Source: Flavobacterium collinsii | GTDB lineage: Bacteria > Bacteroidota > Bacteroidia > Flavobacteriales > Flavobacteriaceae | Length of the DNA stretch: 45,813 nucleotides | Assembly: GCF_902804485.1 (NCBI RefSeq) | Contig: NZ_CADCST010000088.1 | Location: 1-45,813, forward strand | Direction of reading: 5' to 3' | Part shown: positions 1 through 7,568 of the stretch, one piece after another | How the letters are laid out: each line of letters begins with the position of its first letter | How positions within the stretch are numbered: the stretch's first letter is position 1 | Translations under genes and position numbers: made by a program | The notes under the pieces: generated by a model | Database searches by the model: none | What the model was told of the DNA's origin: nothing | Seen by the model: only the letters and a program-made list of their open reading frames with translations

Positions 1-1
1 C

Positions 2-79
2 TATTATAATCATGAAAGACCACATCAGGGAATTGATGGAAAAAAGCCAATTGAAATGATAAATCCGTTACCGAAATAA
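2..79 (+). CDS. Transposase, C-terminal end only (partial at window edge)
   Basis: An open frame enters from the left edge and ends at TAA 77-79, giving 25 residues that start YYNHERPHQGIDGKKP. The YNxxRPHxxixGkxP motif is the conserved C-terminal tail of rve-type (DDE integrase core) transposases such as those of IS3 and IS481-like elements. The catalytic domain lies outside the window, so completeness and exact family cannot be judged. No terminal inverted repeat can be confirmed in the bases that follow. Confidence 0.7.
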   Translation, partial: YYNHERPHQGIDGKKPIEMINPLPK

Positions 80-117
80 GTAACTTTTACAATCCTGACT
101 AAGGAAGAACAACAAGC

Positions 118-206
118 TTGCGTATATTTTTTGCGACTCTGTGCCTTTGCGAGATTATTCTAAAAAAACCTTAGAACCTTTGTTTCTTTGAGCCTCCAAA
201 AAAAAA
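118..206. repeat. Word-like intergenic repeat (TTTGCGA / CTTAGAACCTTTG type)
   Basis: Between the transposase end and the next gene lie short, loosely repeated words: TTTGCGACTCTGTGCCTTTGC, then CCTTAGAACCTTTGTTTCTT. The same words recur upstream of several other genes here (1021-1059, 36069-36145, 38602-38765). They do not encode a protein and do not form a strong hairpin at this copy. The rest of 80-300 holds nothing else I can recognise. Confidence 0.5.
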
Positions 207-300
207 CACTTCATCCTCAAAATATAACACTTCAGCACTATAAATTATCACATATTGAATTATTGATAGAAGTTTGATCCATTAACCAAACAAAAACAAA

Positions 301-954
301 ATGGAAGCAACGATCAAAATTTTAATTTACATTCATGCATTCTTTGGAGGAATCGGTCTAATTACCGGAATAGGAAGTGTTGTAGTCAAAAAAGGAAGCA
401 CACTGCACAAAAGAATGGGGAAATTATTCTCAATAGGAATGTTCATTAGTACACTTATCTCTATCCCGATCTGCTGGATGCCGAAACATCAGAATATTTT
501 TTTATTTCTAATTGGCTTATTCACCATTTATCTGGTAATATCAGGAAACAGAGCTTTAAACTTTAAACACAAAACAAAAGCCGATTTTTACGATAAATTA
601 ATCTCAGGAACCATGTTGTTTTTCTCTGTAATAATGATTTCGATTGGGATCTACTGTCAATTGAATTCTGTACAAAACGGCATTTTATTTACTTTCTTTG
701 GCGGATTTGGCCTTTATATGACTGTAAAGCATTTTATCTTCTTTAAAAACTTATCAAAAACAAACAATTGGCTATCCAAGCACATCGGAAAGATGACTGG
801 AGCACTAATTGCATCAGTAACTGCTTTTATAGTGGCTGGAATTGGGCTTGGTAATATAATCACCTGGATGGCACCTTCTATCCTTGGAACATTCTATATT
901 CTTTACTGGAACAAAAAAATAGCTCCAAAAACAGTTAAAACAGTAAAGGTATAA
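301..954 (+). CDS. DUF2306-like multi-pass membrane protein
   Basis: This is a 217-residue, very hydrophobic protein with about six or seven predicted membrane segments and no signal peptide cleavage site. The N-terminal segment IHAFFGGIGLITGIGSVVVK followed by a short charged loop with LHKRMGKLF resembles DUF2306-type proteins, where a His/Arg/Gly motif follows the first helices. No catalytic residues are evident and the function is unknown. The gene stands alone: it is separated from the transposase remnant by repeat DNA and is convergent with birA. The ATG at 301 is preceded by an A-rich stretch, typical of weak flavobacterial start regions. Confidence 0.6.
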   Translation: MEATIKILIYIHAFFGGIGLITGIGSVVVKKGSTLHKRMGKLFSIGMFISTLISIPICWMPKHQNIFLFLIGLFTIYLVISGNRALNFKHKTKADFYDKLISGTMLFFSVIMISIGIYCQLNSVQNGILFTFFGGFGLYMTVKHFIFFKNLSKTNNWLSKHIGKMTGALIASVTAFIVAGIGLGNIITWMAPSILGTFYILYWNKKIAPKTVKTVKV

Positions 955-1020
955 AATAGTGCTTCAAACCGATTCGGCAGATTTTCAATCTTAAAACCAT
1001 TCACACAGTCCAAACAAAAA

Positions 1021-1059
1021 ACTCAGAACCTTAGAACCTTAGCACCTCAGAACCTTTAA
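1021..1059. repeat. Word-like repeat (CTCAGAACCTTAGAACC) between convergent genes
   Basis: The stretch reads as reiterated CTCAGAACC, TTAGAACC and TTAGCACC words, closely matching the copies in front of thrB (38655-38760). It overlaps the last bases of birA on the opposite strand. It has no self-complementary stem, so a terminator role is not supported here. Confidence 0.6.
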
Positions 1060-1784
1060 TAAAGCATCTGAATCTCTTTAATATCAAACTCCGAGACAGA
1101 GTCATCTTCCAGTAAAATTTGGATTTTACCAACAGGTGATACTCCCTGAATGATTCCCATGAAATTTTGATTTTTTAGATTTTTAAATGGCATTGGAACA
1201 CCTTTTCGAAACAATGAATTAAAATAAATAGCCCATAAATCTTTAGAATTAACTTCCCATAGACTTATTTTTTCCTTTATTTTTTCAACAATTAACTGAG
1301 GTAAAATATCTTTATCAAAACTATGTCCCGAAATGACTGCCAATGAAGAAGCATTTGGCAGTTCGTCAAAATTAGTCTGGTTGACATTTAACCCTAATCC
1401 AACAACTGACACAATTCTGCCACCGCTTTTAAGGGTATTTTCAATAAGTATGCCACCAATTTTCTTATTATATGACATAATGTCGTTTGGCCATTTTATA
1501 CTTAAATCAGGAATATTTAACGATTTTAATACCTCAATTACACTTAAAGAAACGATAACGCTGAGGTTAAAAACGTGTTCATTATTAAAGACAAAATCTT
1601 TCACCAAAATACTCATAATTAAGTTTTTACCCACTTCAGACTGCCACTTTGCCCCCATCTGCCCCTTGCCTTTTGTCTGATTTTCAGCCGTTACCACAGT
1701 AAAATTATCCGGTTCATCATGGCTTGACAAAGATTTAAGGAAATCATTTGTAGAATCTATGGCATCGAGTTTGATTAGTTTCAT
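1056..1784 (-). CDS. birA: Biotin--[acetyl-CoA-carboxylase] ligase
   Basis: The enzyme activates biotin with ATP and transfers it to the acceptor lysine of carboxylase BCCP domains in the cytoplasm. At 242 residues it carries only the catalytic and small C-terminal domains. The N-terminal DNA-binding HTH of the E. coli repressor form is absent, as is usual in Bacteroidota, so it should not act as a repressor. Visible motifs are DSTNDFL near residue 10, the biotinyl-AMP loop KGKGQMGAKW (about 38-47) and KWPNDIM with KIGGILIE (about 98-116). It is divergent from rsfS, with 93 bp between them holding promoters for both. Confidence 0.95.
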   Translation of the reverse strand: MKLIKLDAIDSTNDFLKSLSSHDEPDNFTVVTAENQTKGKGQMGAKWQSEVGKNLIMSILVKDFVFNNEHVFNLSVIVSLSVIEVLKSLNIPDLSIKWPNDIMSYNKKIGGILIENTLKSGGRIVSVVGLGLNVNQTNFDELPNASSLAVISGHSFDKDILPQLIVEKIKEKISLWEVNSKDLWAIYFNSLFRKGVPMPFKNLKNQNFMGIIQGVSPVGKIQILLEDDSVSEFDIKEIQMLY

Positions 1785-1826
1785 TCAAGTAATTTAAATA
1801 ACTTAATTTAATATTTTGTTAAGGTT

Positions 1827-1834
1827 CAAAAATA
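1827..1834 (-). promoter_or_regulatory. Probable birA -7 box (TATTTTTG)
   Basis: On the minus strand this reads TATTTTTG, an exact match to the Bacteroidota TAnnTTTG box. It lies 43 bases before the birA start. No well-spaced TTTG -33 box is present, so the call rests on the -7 match and position. Confidence 0.4.
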
Positions 1835-1848
1835 ATCACAAAATTTGG

Positions 1849-1856
1849 TAACTTTA
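1849..1856 (+). promoter_or_regulatory. Probable rsfS-ftsH -7 box (TAACTTTA)
   Basis: TAACTTTA differs from TAnnTTTG at the last base and sits 21 bases before the rsfS start. This is the right distance for a short 5' leader. Confidence 0.4.
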
Positions 1857-1877
1857 CAAATTCATACAAAATAATTC

Positions 1878-2249
1878 ATGGCGAAAAAGACTGTTAATAA
1901 TGATGTTCTATTGGCGAACATAATCAAAGGGATTGAAGAAGTAAAAGGAAATGATATCGACATTCTTGACTTAAGAGAAATAGACACGGCAGTTTGTGAC
2001 TATTTTGTCATTTGCAACGGAAGTTCAAATACCCAAGTTAATGCCATTGTAAACTCAATTCAAAAAACTGTATCTAAAGACTTAAAAGATAAACCGTGGC
2101 ACGTAGAAGGAACCGATAATGCAGAATGGGTTCTAATGGATTATGTGCATATCGTGGTACACGTTTTCCAGAAACACATCCGAGAATACTACAATATCGA
2201 GAGCCTTTGGGGTGACGCCAAAATAACTACAATCGAAAACAAATACTAA
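1878..2249 (+). CDS. rsfS: Ribosome silencing factor RsfS (Iojap family)
   Basis: RsfS binds ribosomal protein L14 (uL14) and blocks joining of the subunits when nutrients are scarce. The 123-residue protein matches the family across its length: the DILDLREIDTAVCDYFVICN block, SSNTQVNAI, then KPWHVEG and the WVLMDYVHIVVHVF strand, followed by YYNIESLWGDA near the C-terminus. It lies 15 bp upstream of ftsH in the same direction, so the two are likely co-transcribed. This pairing is common in Bacteroidota. Confidence 0.95.
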   Translation: MAKKTVNNDVLLANIIKGIEEVKGNDIDILDLREIDTAVCDYFVICNGSSNTQVNAIVNSIQKTVSKDLKDKPWHVEGTDNAEWVLMDYVHIVVHVFQKHIREYYNIESLWGDAKITTIENKY

Positions 2250-2264
2250 AGAAAATTTCTTCTA

Positions 2265-4190
2265 ATGGCTAAAGATAATAATCCAAATCCGAGTAAATTT
2301 AAAATAAGTCCCTGGTTAATATACACCGCAATACTTCTGGTTTTTTTATTTATAAGTTTTGCAACCGGTGGATCTAACTTAAGCGAACCTGCTCAATTGA
2401 CCTCTTCTAAATTCAATACTTTATTAGAAAAAGGACAAATTGAAAAAGTAATCGTTTATAATAAAGCTGAAGCTGAAGTATATTTAAACGCTGCGGCTCT
2501 TAAAGACGCGGCTAATAAAAAAGTAGCTAAAGATATCTTTGAAAGACCTAACAAAGGCCCTCATTATACTTTAGAAATTGGTAATGACCAAATTTTTCAA
2601 ACGAAGCTGGAAAAAGCAGTTGGCGAAGGCAAACTAAAAGATTTTAACTTCTTGCAAAAAAATAACTGGAGCGACATTTTAATCAGTCTGCTTCCAATCA
2701 TCATCATTATTGGTGTATGGATTTTCATCATGCGTAAAATGTCAGGTGGTGCCGGTGGCGGTGGCGGACAAATTTTCAACATTGGAAAATCAAAAGCCAA
2801 ACTATTTGATGAGAAAACCGACATTAAAACTACTTTCAAAGATGTTGCTGGTTTAGAAGGCGCAAAAGAAGAAATACAAGAAATTGTAGAGTTCTTAAAA
2901 AACCCTGAAAAATACACCAATCTGGGAGGTAAAATTCCAAAAGGAGCCTTATTAGTAGGGCCTCCGGGAACTGGTAAAACATTACTTGCAAAAGCAGTTG
3001 CAGGAGAAGCTCAGGTTCCGTTCTTCTCTTTATCAGGTTCTGATTTCGTAGAAATGTTTGTAGGAGTTGGTGCTTCACGTGTTCGTGACTTGTTCAAACA
3101 AGCAAAAGAAAAATCTCCTGCTATTATCTTCATCGATGAAATTGATGCTGTTGGTAGAGCGAGAGGAAAAAGCAATATGTCAGGCGGAAATGACGAAAGA
3201 GAAAACACTTTGAACCAATTACTAACCGAAATGGACGGTTTTGGTACAAACTCTAACGTAATTGTTTTGGCTGCAACCAACAGAGCTGATGTTCTAGACA
3301 AAGCGTTAATGCGTGCAGGTCGTTTTGACAGACAAATTTTCGTAGACTTACCGGACATTCGCGAAAGAGCTGAAATTTTTGCTGTGCATTTAGCACCTAT
3401 CAAAAAAGTAGAAGGTCTTGATCTTGATTTCTTAGCCAAACAAACTCCGGGTTTCTCTGGTGCTGATATTGCAAATGTCTGTAACGAAGCAGCCCTAATC
3501 GCTGCCCGTAACAACAAAACTGCAGTAGACAAACAGGATTTCCTTGATGCTGTTGACAGAATCATTGGTGGACTTGAAAAGAAAAACAAAATTATTACAC
3601 CGGAAGAAAAAAGAGCAATCGCAATTCACGAAGCTGGTCACGCAACTGTAAGTTGGATGTTAGAGCATGCTGCACCGTTAATCAAAGTAACTATTGTTCC
3701 TCGTGGACAAAGTTTAGGAGCCGCTTGGTACCTTCCGGAAGAAAGACAAATCGTTAGAACAGATCAAATGTTAGACGAAATGTGTGCTACTATGGGTGGA
3801 AGAGCCGCTGAAAAAGTAACTTTCGACAGAATTTCAACCGGAGCATTAAGCGATTTAGAAAAAGTTACACGTCAGGCTCGTGCTATGGTAACCATTTATG
3901 GATTGAATGATAAAATTGGAAATGTTACGTATTATGACTCAAGTGGTCAAAGTGAGTACAGCTTTTCAAAACCATACTCTGACGAAACTGCAAAAATAAT
4001 TGACAAAGAAATTTCAGAATTAATTGAAGGCCAATACCAAAGAGCCATCGAAATTCTCGAAGAAAACAAAGACAAGCTAAATCAATTGGCTGACATATTA
4101 ATTGAAAAAGAGGTTATTTTTAAAGATGACTTAGAAACTATTTTCGGAAAACGTACTTTTGATAAAAATTTAGAAGAAGTGGTTTCCTAA
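2265..4190 (+). CDS. ftsH: ATP-dependent zinc metalloprotease FtsH
   Basis: FtsH is a membrane-anchored hexameric AAA+ protease that degrades misfolded membrane proteins and short-lived regulators. The 641-residue protein has two membrane helices (about 16-36 and 138-157) around a periplasmic domain. A glycine-rich linker (160-168) leads to Walker A GPPGTGKT (232-239), Walker B IIFIDEID (287-294), the SRH arginines in RAGRFDR (about 350-356), and the zinc site HEAGH (455-459) with the third ligand Asp near 530 in ALSDLEKVT. All active residues are intact. It follows rsfS and is closed by a strong terminator. Confidence 0.98.
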   Translation: MAKDNNPNPSKFKISPWLIYTAILLVFLFISFATGGSNLSEPAQLTSSKFNTLLEKGQIEKVIVYNKAEAEVYLNAAALKDAANKKVAKDIFERPNKGPHYTLEIGNDQIFQTKLEKAVGEGKLKDFNFLQKNNWSDILISLLPIIIIIGVWIFIMRKMSGGAGGGGGQIFNIGKSKAKLFDEKTDIKTTFKDVAGLEGAKEEIQEIVEFLKNPEKYTNLGGKIPKGALLVGPPGTGKTLLAKAVAGEAQVPFFSLSGSDFVEMFVGVGASRVRDLFKQAKEKSPAIIFIDEIDAVGRARGKSNMSGGNDERENTLNQLLTEMDGFGTNSNVIVLAATNRADVLDKALMRAGRFDRQIFVDLPDIRERAEIFAVHLAPIKKVEGLDLDFLAKQTPGFSGADIANVCNEAALIAARNNKTAVDKQDFLDAVDRIIGGLEKKNKIITPEEKRAIAIHEAGHATVSWMLEHAAPLIKVTIVPRGQSLGAAWYLPEERQIVRTDQMLDEMCATMGGRAAEKVTFDRISTGALSDLEKVTRQARAMVTIYGLNDKIGNVTYYDSSGQSEYSFSKPYSDETAKIIDKEISELIEGQYQRAIEILEENKDKLNQLADILIEKEVIFKDDLETIFGKRTFDKNLEEVVS

Positions 4191-4220
4191 ATAATTCACT
4201 AAATATGTAATATTTTTTAA

Positions 4221-4261
4221 AATCTTAATTCAAAATAGCCTTTTGAATTAAGATTTTTTTA
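4221..4261 (+). terminator. Rho-independent terminator after ftsH
   Basis: A perfect 15-bp stem (4221-4235 with 4241-4255) and a 5-base loop are followed by a run of T. It separates rsfS-ftsH from the LUD-cdsA operon. Confidence 0.85.
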
Positions 4262-4267
4262 TCTTTG
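4260..4267 (+). promoter_or_regulatory. Probable -7 box of the LUD-cdsA-psd operon (TATCTTTG)
   Basis: This is an exact TAnnTTTG match directly at the end of the ftsH terminator, 37 bases before the LUD start codon. The expected TTTG -33 box is not at ideal spacing. Confidence 0.45.
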
Positions 4268-4304
4268 AACGTTTTCAATTAACATGTAAAGTATTTCATA
4301 TAAA

Positions 4305-4910
4305 ATGAATTTTTTCAAAAAAATATTTGGTTCCAGCGACGCTGCTTCTGATGAAGAACATGAAAGTGAATACGGAGGAAATCAAGCTCCGGACAGTCAT
4401 TTATCTATTGATGAAAGATTCATTTTCAATTTCAAGAAAAATGGCGGTAAGTTCTTGTATTGTGAAAACAAACAAGAAGTTGCAGAACAGTTTGAAAATA
4501 TCCTGGAAGAAAATGACTGGTTCGAAAATGAAGTTCTGTGTTATGAACCTGCCCTTTTTAGTTTATTAGAAGAAAACAAACTACTTTATATTTCTCCTCG
4601 AAACCCAAAATTTTTACTTGCTACTTGTGAGAATCTAATTGCCGATGAAGGCTCAATTCTGTTTTCATCAAAACAAATCAGACAAGACAAACCAAACGAA
4701 TTACCTGCAAATATTGTTATAATTGCTACAACAAGTCAGATACTTTCGATCAAAAGTGACGGACTTAGCGCTATCAAACGCAAATACGAAAGAGACTATC
4801 CTACTAATATTACCACAATAAAATATTTCGAAAAAGCAAAAGAGGAAGATTTTACCCAATACGGAAGTGTTGCCAAAAATCTATATTTATTGCTCTTAGA
4901 AGACCTTTAA
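4305..4910 (+). CDS. LUD domain protein (LutC/YkgG-like)
   Basis: The 201-residue protein has a charged, low-complexity N-terminus (about 1-35) followed by a LUD-type domain. The family signature is visible in LIADEGSILFSSKQIRQDKP (about 111-130), which aligns with the A-(D/E)-T/E-G-S-l segment of LutC-like proteins. LutC acts in lactate oxidation with LutA and LutB, but neither is nearby. Here the gene is placed 1 bp upstream of cdsA, so a link to envelope lipid synthesis or a housekeeping role is as likely. Its substrate cannot be told from sequence. Confidence 0.75.
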   Translation: MNFFKKIFGSSDAASDEEHESEYGGNQAPDSHLSIDERFIFNFKKNGGKFLYCENKQEVAEQFENILEENDWFENEVLCYEPALFSLLEENKLLYISPRNPKFLLATCENLIADEGSILFSSKQIRQDKPNELPANIVIIATTSQILSIKSDGLSAIKRKYERDYPTNITTIKYFEKAKEEDFTQYGSVAKNLYLLLLEDL

Positions 4911-4911
4911 G

Positions 4912-5799
4912 ATGAACGAAACACTCAAGAGAACCATTTCTGGTGCTGTTTATATCGCTTTATTATTAACTTCTATTCTGTTTTCTACCGAAAGCTTTAT
5001 TGTCCTTTTTGGCATTTTCCTAATTATCGCCACTTACGAATTCTGTAATTTAGTTGGAATCAATAAAATATTTTCAATTTTATTCGTTTCTGTTTTTTAC
5101 AGTACGGTCGCTTTAATCAGTTTTTACAAAGCCGAAACGGAAAACTATATCAGTAAAACATTAAAAGAAAACATACAAATAACAGTTGATACCGAAAAAC
5201 TTTTTTCTGTACTGCTTATTATCACGCTGATTGTATCTGTAAAATGCATTGTATTTTTGTTTGATGACACACAAATCATCAGCAAATCATCCAAATACAT
5301 TTATTTATTGGGATACGTCACACTCCCTTTTCTCTTTATCACTAAAATTTCATTCGGAATTAAAGATTACAATCCAAAAATTATCATCGGATTATTTGTC
5401 TTGATTTGGACCAATGATACATTTGCTTATTTAGTTGGTAAATCAATGGGGAAACATAAATTGTTTGAACGCATTTCGCCTAAAAAAACAATTGAAGGTT
5501 TTCTTGGAGGTGTTGTTTTTGCTGCTTTTGCCGGTTTTTTAATCTCAAAACTATACATACAACCAAAACCGGATTTCAGTGCTAAATCTATTTTAATCTG
5601 GATGATTATAGCTTTAATTGTTAGCATCTTTGGAACTATTGGAGACTTAATTGAATCTAAATTCAAAAGAGTTGCCGGAGTAAAAGACAGCGGTTCCATC
5701 ATGCCGGGTCACGGAGGTGTATTAGATCGACTAGATAGTGTTATATTTGTAGCACCAATTATATTTTTATTTTATCAAATTTTATACTATGTTTCATAA
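4912..5799 (+). CDS. cdsA: Phosphatidate cytidylyltransferase
   Basis: CdsA makes CDP-diacylglycerol from phosphatidic acid and CTP in the inner membrane, the branch point for phospholipids. The 295-residue protein is multi-pass (about eight helices). It carries the family signature in its C-terminal third: ISPKKTIEGFLGG (about 189-201), then GDLIESKFKRVAGVKD with PGHGGVLDRLDS (about 243-275), which includes the conserved Asp pair for Mg-CTP. It starts 1 bp after the LUD gene and overlaps psd by 11 bp, indicating translational coupling. Confidence 0.95.
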   Translation: MNETLKRTISGAVYIALLLTSILFSTESFIVLFGIFLIIATYEFCNLVGINKIFSILFVSVFYSTVALISFYKAETENYISKTLKENIQITVDTEKLFSVLLIITLIVSVKCIVFLFDDTQIISKSSKYIYLLGYVTLPFLFITKISFGIKDYNPKIIIGLFVLIWTNDTFAYLVGKSMGKHKLFERISPKKTIEGFLGGVVFAAFAGFLISKLYIQPKPDFSAKSILIWMIIALIVSIFGTIGDLIESKFKRVAGVKDSGSIMPGHGGVLDRLDSVIFVAPIIFLFYQILYYVS

Positions 5800-6442
5800 A
5801 GAAGGAGGCCCATCCATTTTATTAGGCACTGTTTTCGCAGTAGCTGTACTTTTAATTGCTGAAAAATTCATTGATATCAATTGGCTAAGAATATTGGTTC
5901 AGCTAGCTGGTGTATTAGTTTTAATCATCATTTTGCAATTTTTCAGAAATCCAAAAAGAATCGCAATCAGAAACAGCGATCACATTCTTGCTCCGGTAGA
6001 CGGAAAAGTTGTCGTTATTGAAGAAGTTTACGAAGGTGAATATTTCAAAGACAAACGTCTGCAAGTATCTATCTTTATGTCGCCGATAAACGTACACGTA
6101 ACACGTTATGCAATGGACGGAATCATAAAATTCAGCAAATACCACCCTGGGAAATTTTTAGTAGCCTGGCACCCAAAAGCAAGTGAAGAAAACGAAAGAA
6201 CGACAGTTGTAATCGAAAACGAAACTTTCGGACAAGTATTATACAGACAAATTGCAGGCGCTTTGGCACGTCGAATTGTAAATTATGCTAAAGAAGGAAT
6301 GCAGGTTGTTCAGGGAACAGATGCAGGATTTATTAAATTTGGTTCAAGAGTAGATTTATTTTTACCTTTAGGTACTCCAATTAATGTAGTATTAAACCAA
6401 AAAGCAATTGGTGGAAAAACCATCATCGCTACAAAAGCTTAA
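5789..6442 (+). CDS. psd: Phosphatidylserine decarboxylase (short form)
   Basis: The enzyme decarboxylates phosphatidylserine to phosphatidylethanolamine. The 217-residue protein is the short bacterial form with N-terminal hydrophobic anchors (about 10-50). The core includes APVDGKVVVIEEV (about 65-77), SIFMSPINVHVTR (about 94-106) and FGSRVDLFLPLGT near 187-199. The Gly-Ser there is the expected autocleavage site that yields the pyruvoyl group. It overlaps cdsA by 11 bp and the following acyl-CoA-binding gene by one base, making a compact phospholipid operon. The phosphatidylserine synthase is not in the window. Confidence 0.93.
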   Translation: MFHKEGGPSILLGTVFAVAVLLIAEKFIDINWLRILVQLAGVLVLIIILQFFRNPKRIAIRNSDHILAPVDGKVVVIEEVYEGEYFKDKRLQVSIFMSPINVHVTRYAMDGIIKFSKYHPGKFLVAWHPKASEENERTTVVIENETFGQVLYRQIAGALARRIVNYAKEGMQVVQGTDAGFIKFGSRVDLFLPLGTPINVVLNQKAIGGKTIIATKA

Positions 6443-6711
6443 TGACTGAAAAAGATTTAGATACTCGTTTTTCAGAGGCTGTCGAGACTGCTTTAAAAAT
6501 GACTCAGGCCACGCTGCCACAAGACGTGCAGTTAAGGCTTTATGCCTATTACAAACAGGCTACTTTTGGAACAGCTGTGTACAATCAATCGGATAATTTT
6601 GATTTGCGAAATGCTTTCAAAACAAATGCCTGGATGCAAATAAGTCATTTGACGGCTGATGAAGCTAAAGAAAATTATATCGCAATCATTAATTCACTAA
6701 CATCAAAATAA
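6442..6711 (+). CDS. Acyl-CoA-binding protein
   Basis: This is an 89-residue member of the ACBP family, small four-helix proteins that bind long-chain acyl-CoA esters. The pattern LRLYAYYKQATFG (about 32-44) matches the ligand-contact Tyr/Lys helix. LRNAFKTNAWMQ (about 53-64) corresponds to the K-xx-W segment, and a final helix EAKENYIAIINSL completes the fold. The start ATG overlaps the psd stop (TAATG). ACBPs are widespread in eukaryotes and patchy in bacteria. Its place behind psd suggests that it feeds or buffers acyl chains for lipid synthesis, which is inference. Confidence 0.9.
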   Translation: MTEKDLDTRFSEAVETALKMTQATLPQDVQLRLYAYYKQATFGTAVYNQSDNFDLRNAFKTNAWMQISHLTADEAKENYIAIINSLTSK

Positions 6712-6719
6712 CTAACATT

Positions 6720-7499
6720 ATGAAGAAAAACATTGTTCGTTTCAGCATTTTAGCTTCATTTTTTCTATTATTTTCTTGTAATGACAATAAGCTAACCGAA
6801 GTTGTTGAAGTTCCTTTACCAACAAAAGAAGAAAAAATCACCATTGGATCTCCAAATGATGTAAAAGCAGACCCGGGTTCTTTTGAATTGACAAAATTAC
6901 CTTTTTCTTACGATGCTTTGGCTCCTGCAATTAGAACACTTACTTTAGAAACGCATTATTCAAAACACTATTTAACGTATACCAACAATTTTAATAAAGA
7001 AATTGTAAATACCGAGTTTGAAAATCTGCCTATTGAAGATATTCTTAAAAAGATGGATCTTAGCAACGCTAAACTGCGTCAAAATGCGGGTGGCTATTAC
7101 AATCACACCCTTTACTTTAATATTCTTACACCAAAAGAACTAACACCAAAAGATACGCTGGCAGGTTCTATTAATAAAGAATTTGGTTCTTTCAGTAACC
7201 TTACCAGTCAGTTTAAAGGTCAGGCAACGAAACAGTTCGGATCCGGATGGGTTTGGCTGGTAGTCGACAAAGCCGGAAAGCTACAGGTAACAACAACTGA
7301 CAACCAAGACAATCCTTTAATGAAAAACGCTCTGATTCCCGGAACTCCAATCTTAGGAATCGATCTGTGGGAACATGCTTATTATTTGGATTACCAAAAT
7401 AGAAAAGGAAGTTATATTGATGCTTTTTATCAGCATATAAACTGGGAAAAAGTAAACGAATACTACGTCGAGGCTTTGAAGAAGGTTAGAAAAGTATAA
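6720..7499 (+). CDS. Lipoprotein Fe/Mn superoxide dismutase
   Basis: This 259-residue protein is a Fe/Mn-type superoxide dismutase with an N-terminal lipoprotein signal (hydrophobic 6-18, lipobox LFSC with Cys20), so it should be exported and membrane-anchored. Metal ligands are recognisable at His79 (LETHYSKHY), His129 (YYNHTLYF), Asp215 and His219 (DLWEHAYY). FGSGWVWLV and the YQNRKGSYIDAF segment are family hallmarks. Fe and Mn preference cannot be decided from sequence. It lies 8 bp after the ACBP gene and ends in a bidirectional terminator, so it is probably the last gene of the phospholipid operon. Confidence 0.93.
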   Translation: MKKNIVRFSILASFFLLFSCNDNKLTEVVEVPLPTKEEKITIGSPNDVKADPGSFELTKLPFSYDALAPAIRTLTLETHYSKHYLTYTNNFNKEIVNTEFENLPIEDILKKMDLSNAKLRQNAGGYYNHTLYFNILTPKELTPKDTLAGSINKEFGSFSNLTSQFKGQATKQFGSGWVWLVVDKAGKLQVTTTDNQDNPLMKNALIPGTPILGIDLWEHAYYLDYQNRKGSYIDAFYQHINWEKVNEYYVEALKKVRKV

Positions 7500-7504
7500 A
7501 TCAT

Positions 7505-7541
7505 AAAAAAAGCTGATACCACGAAGTATCAGCTTTTTTTT
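7505..7541. terminator. Bidirectional terminator between sod and the amylase gene
   Basis: Stem GCTGATAC/GTATCAGC (7512-7519, 7526-7533) with a 6-base loop is flanked by seven A on the left and eight T on the right. It can therefore end transcription from both convergent genes. Confidence 0.9.
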
Positions 7542-7568
7542 ATACACTTAAATGAAAATTCTTATCAC

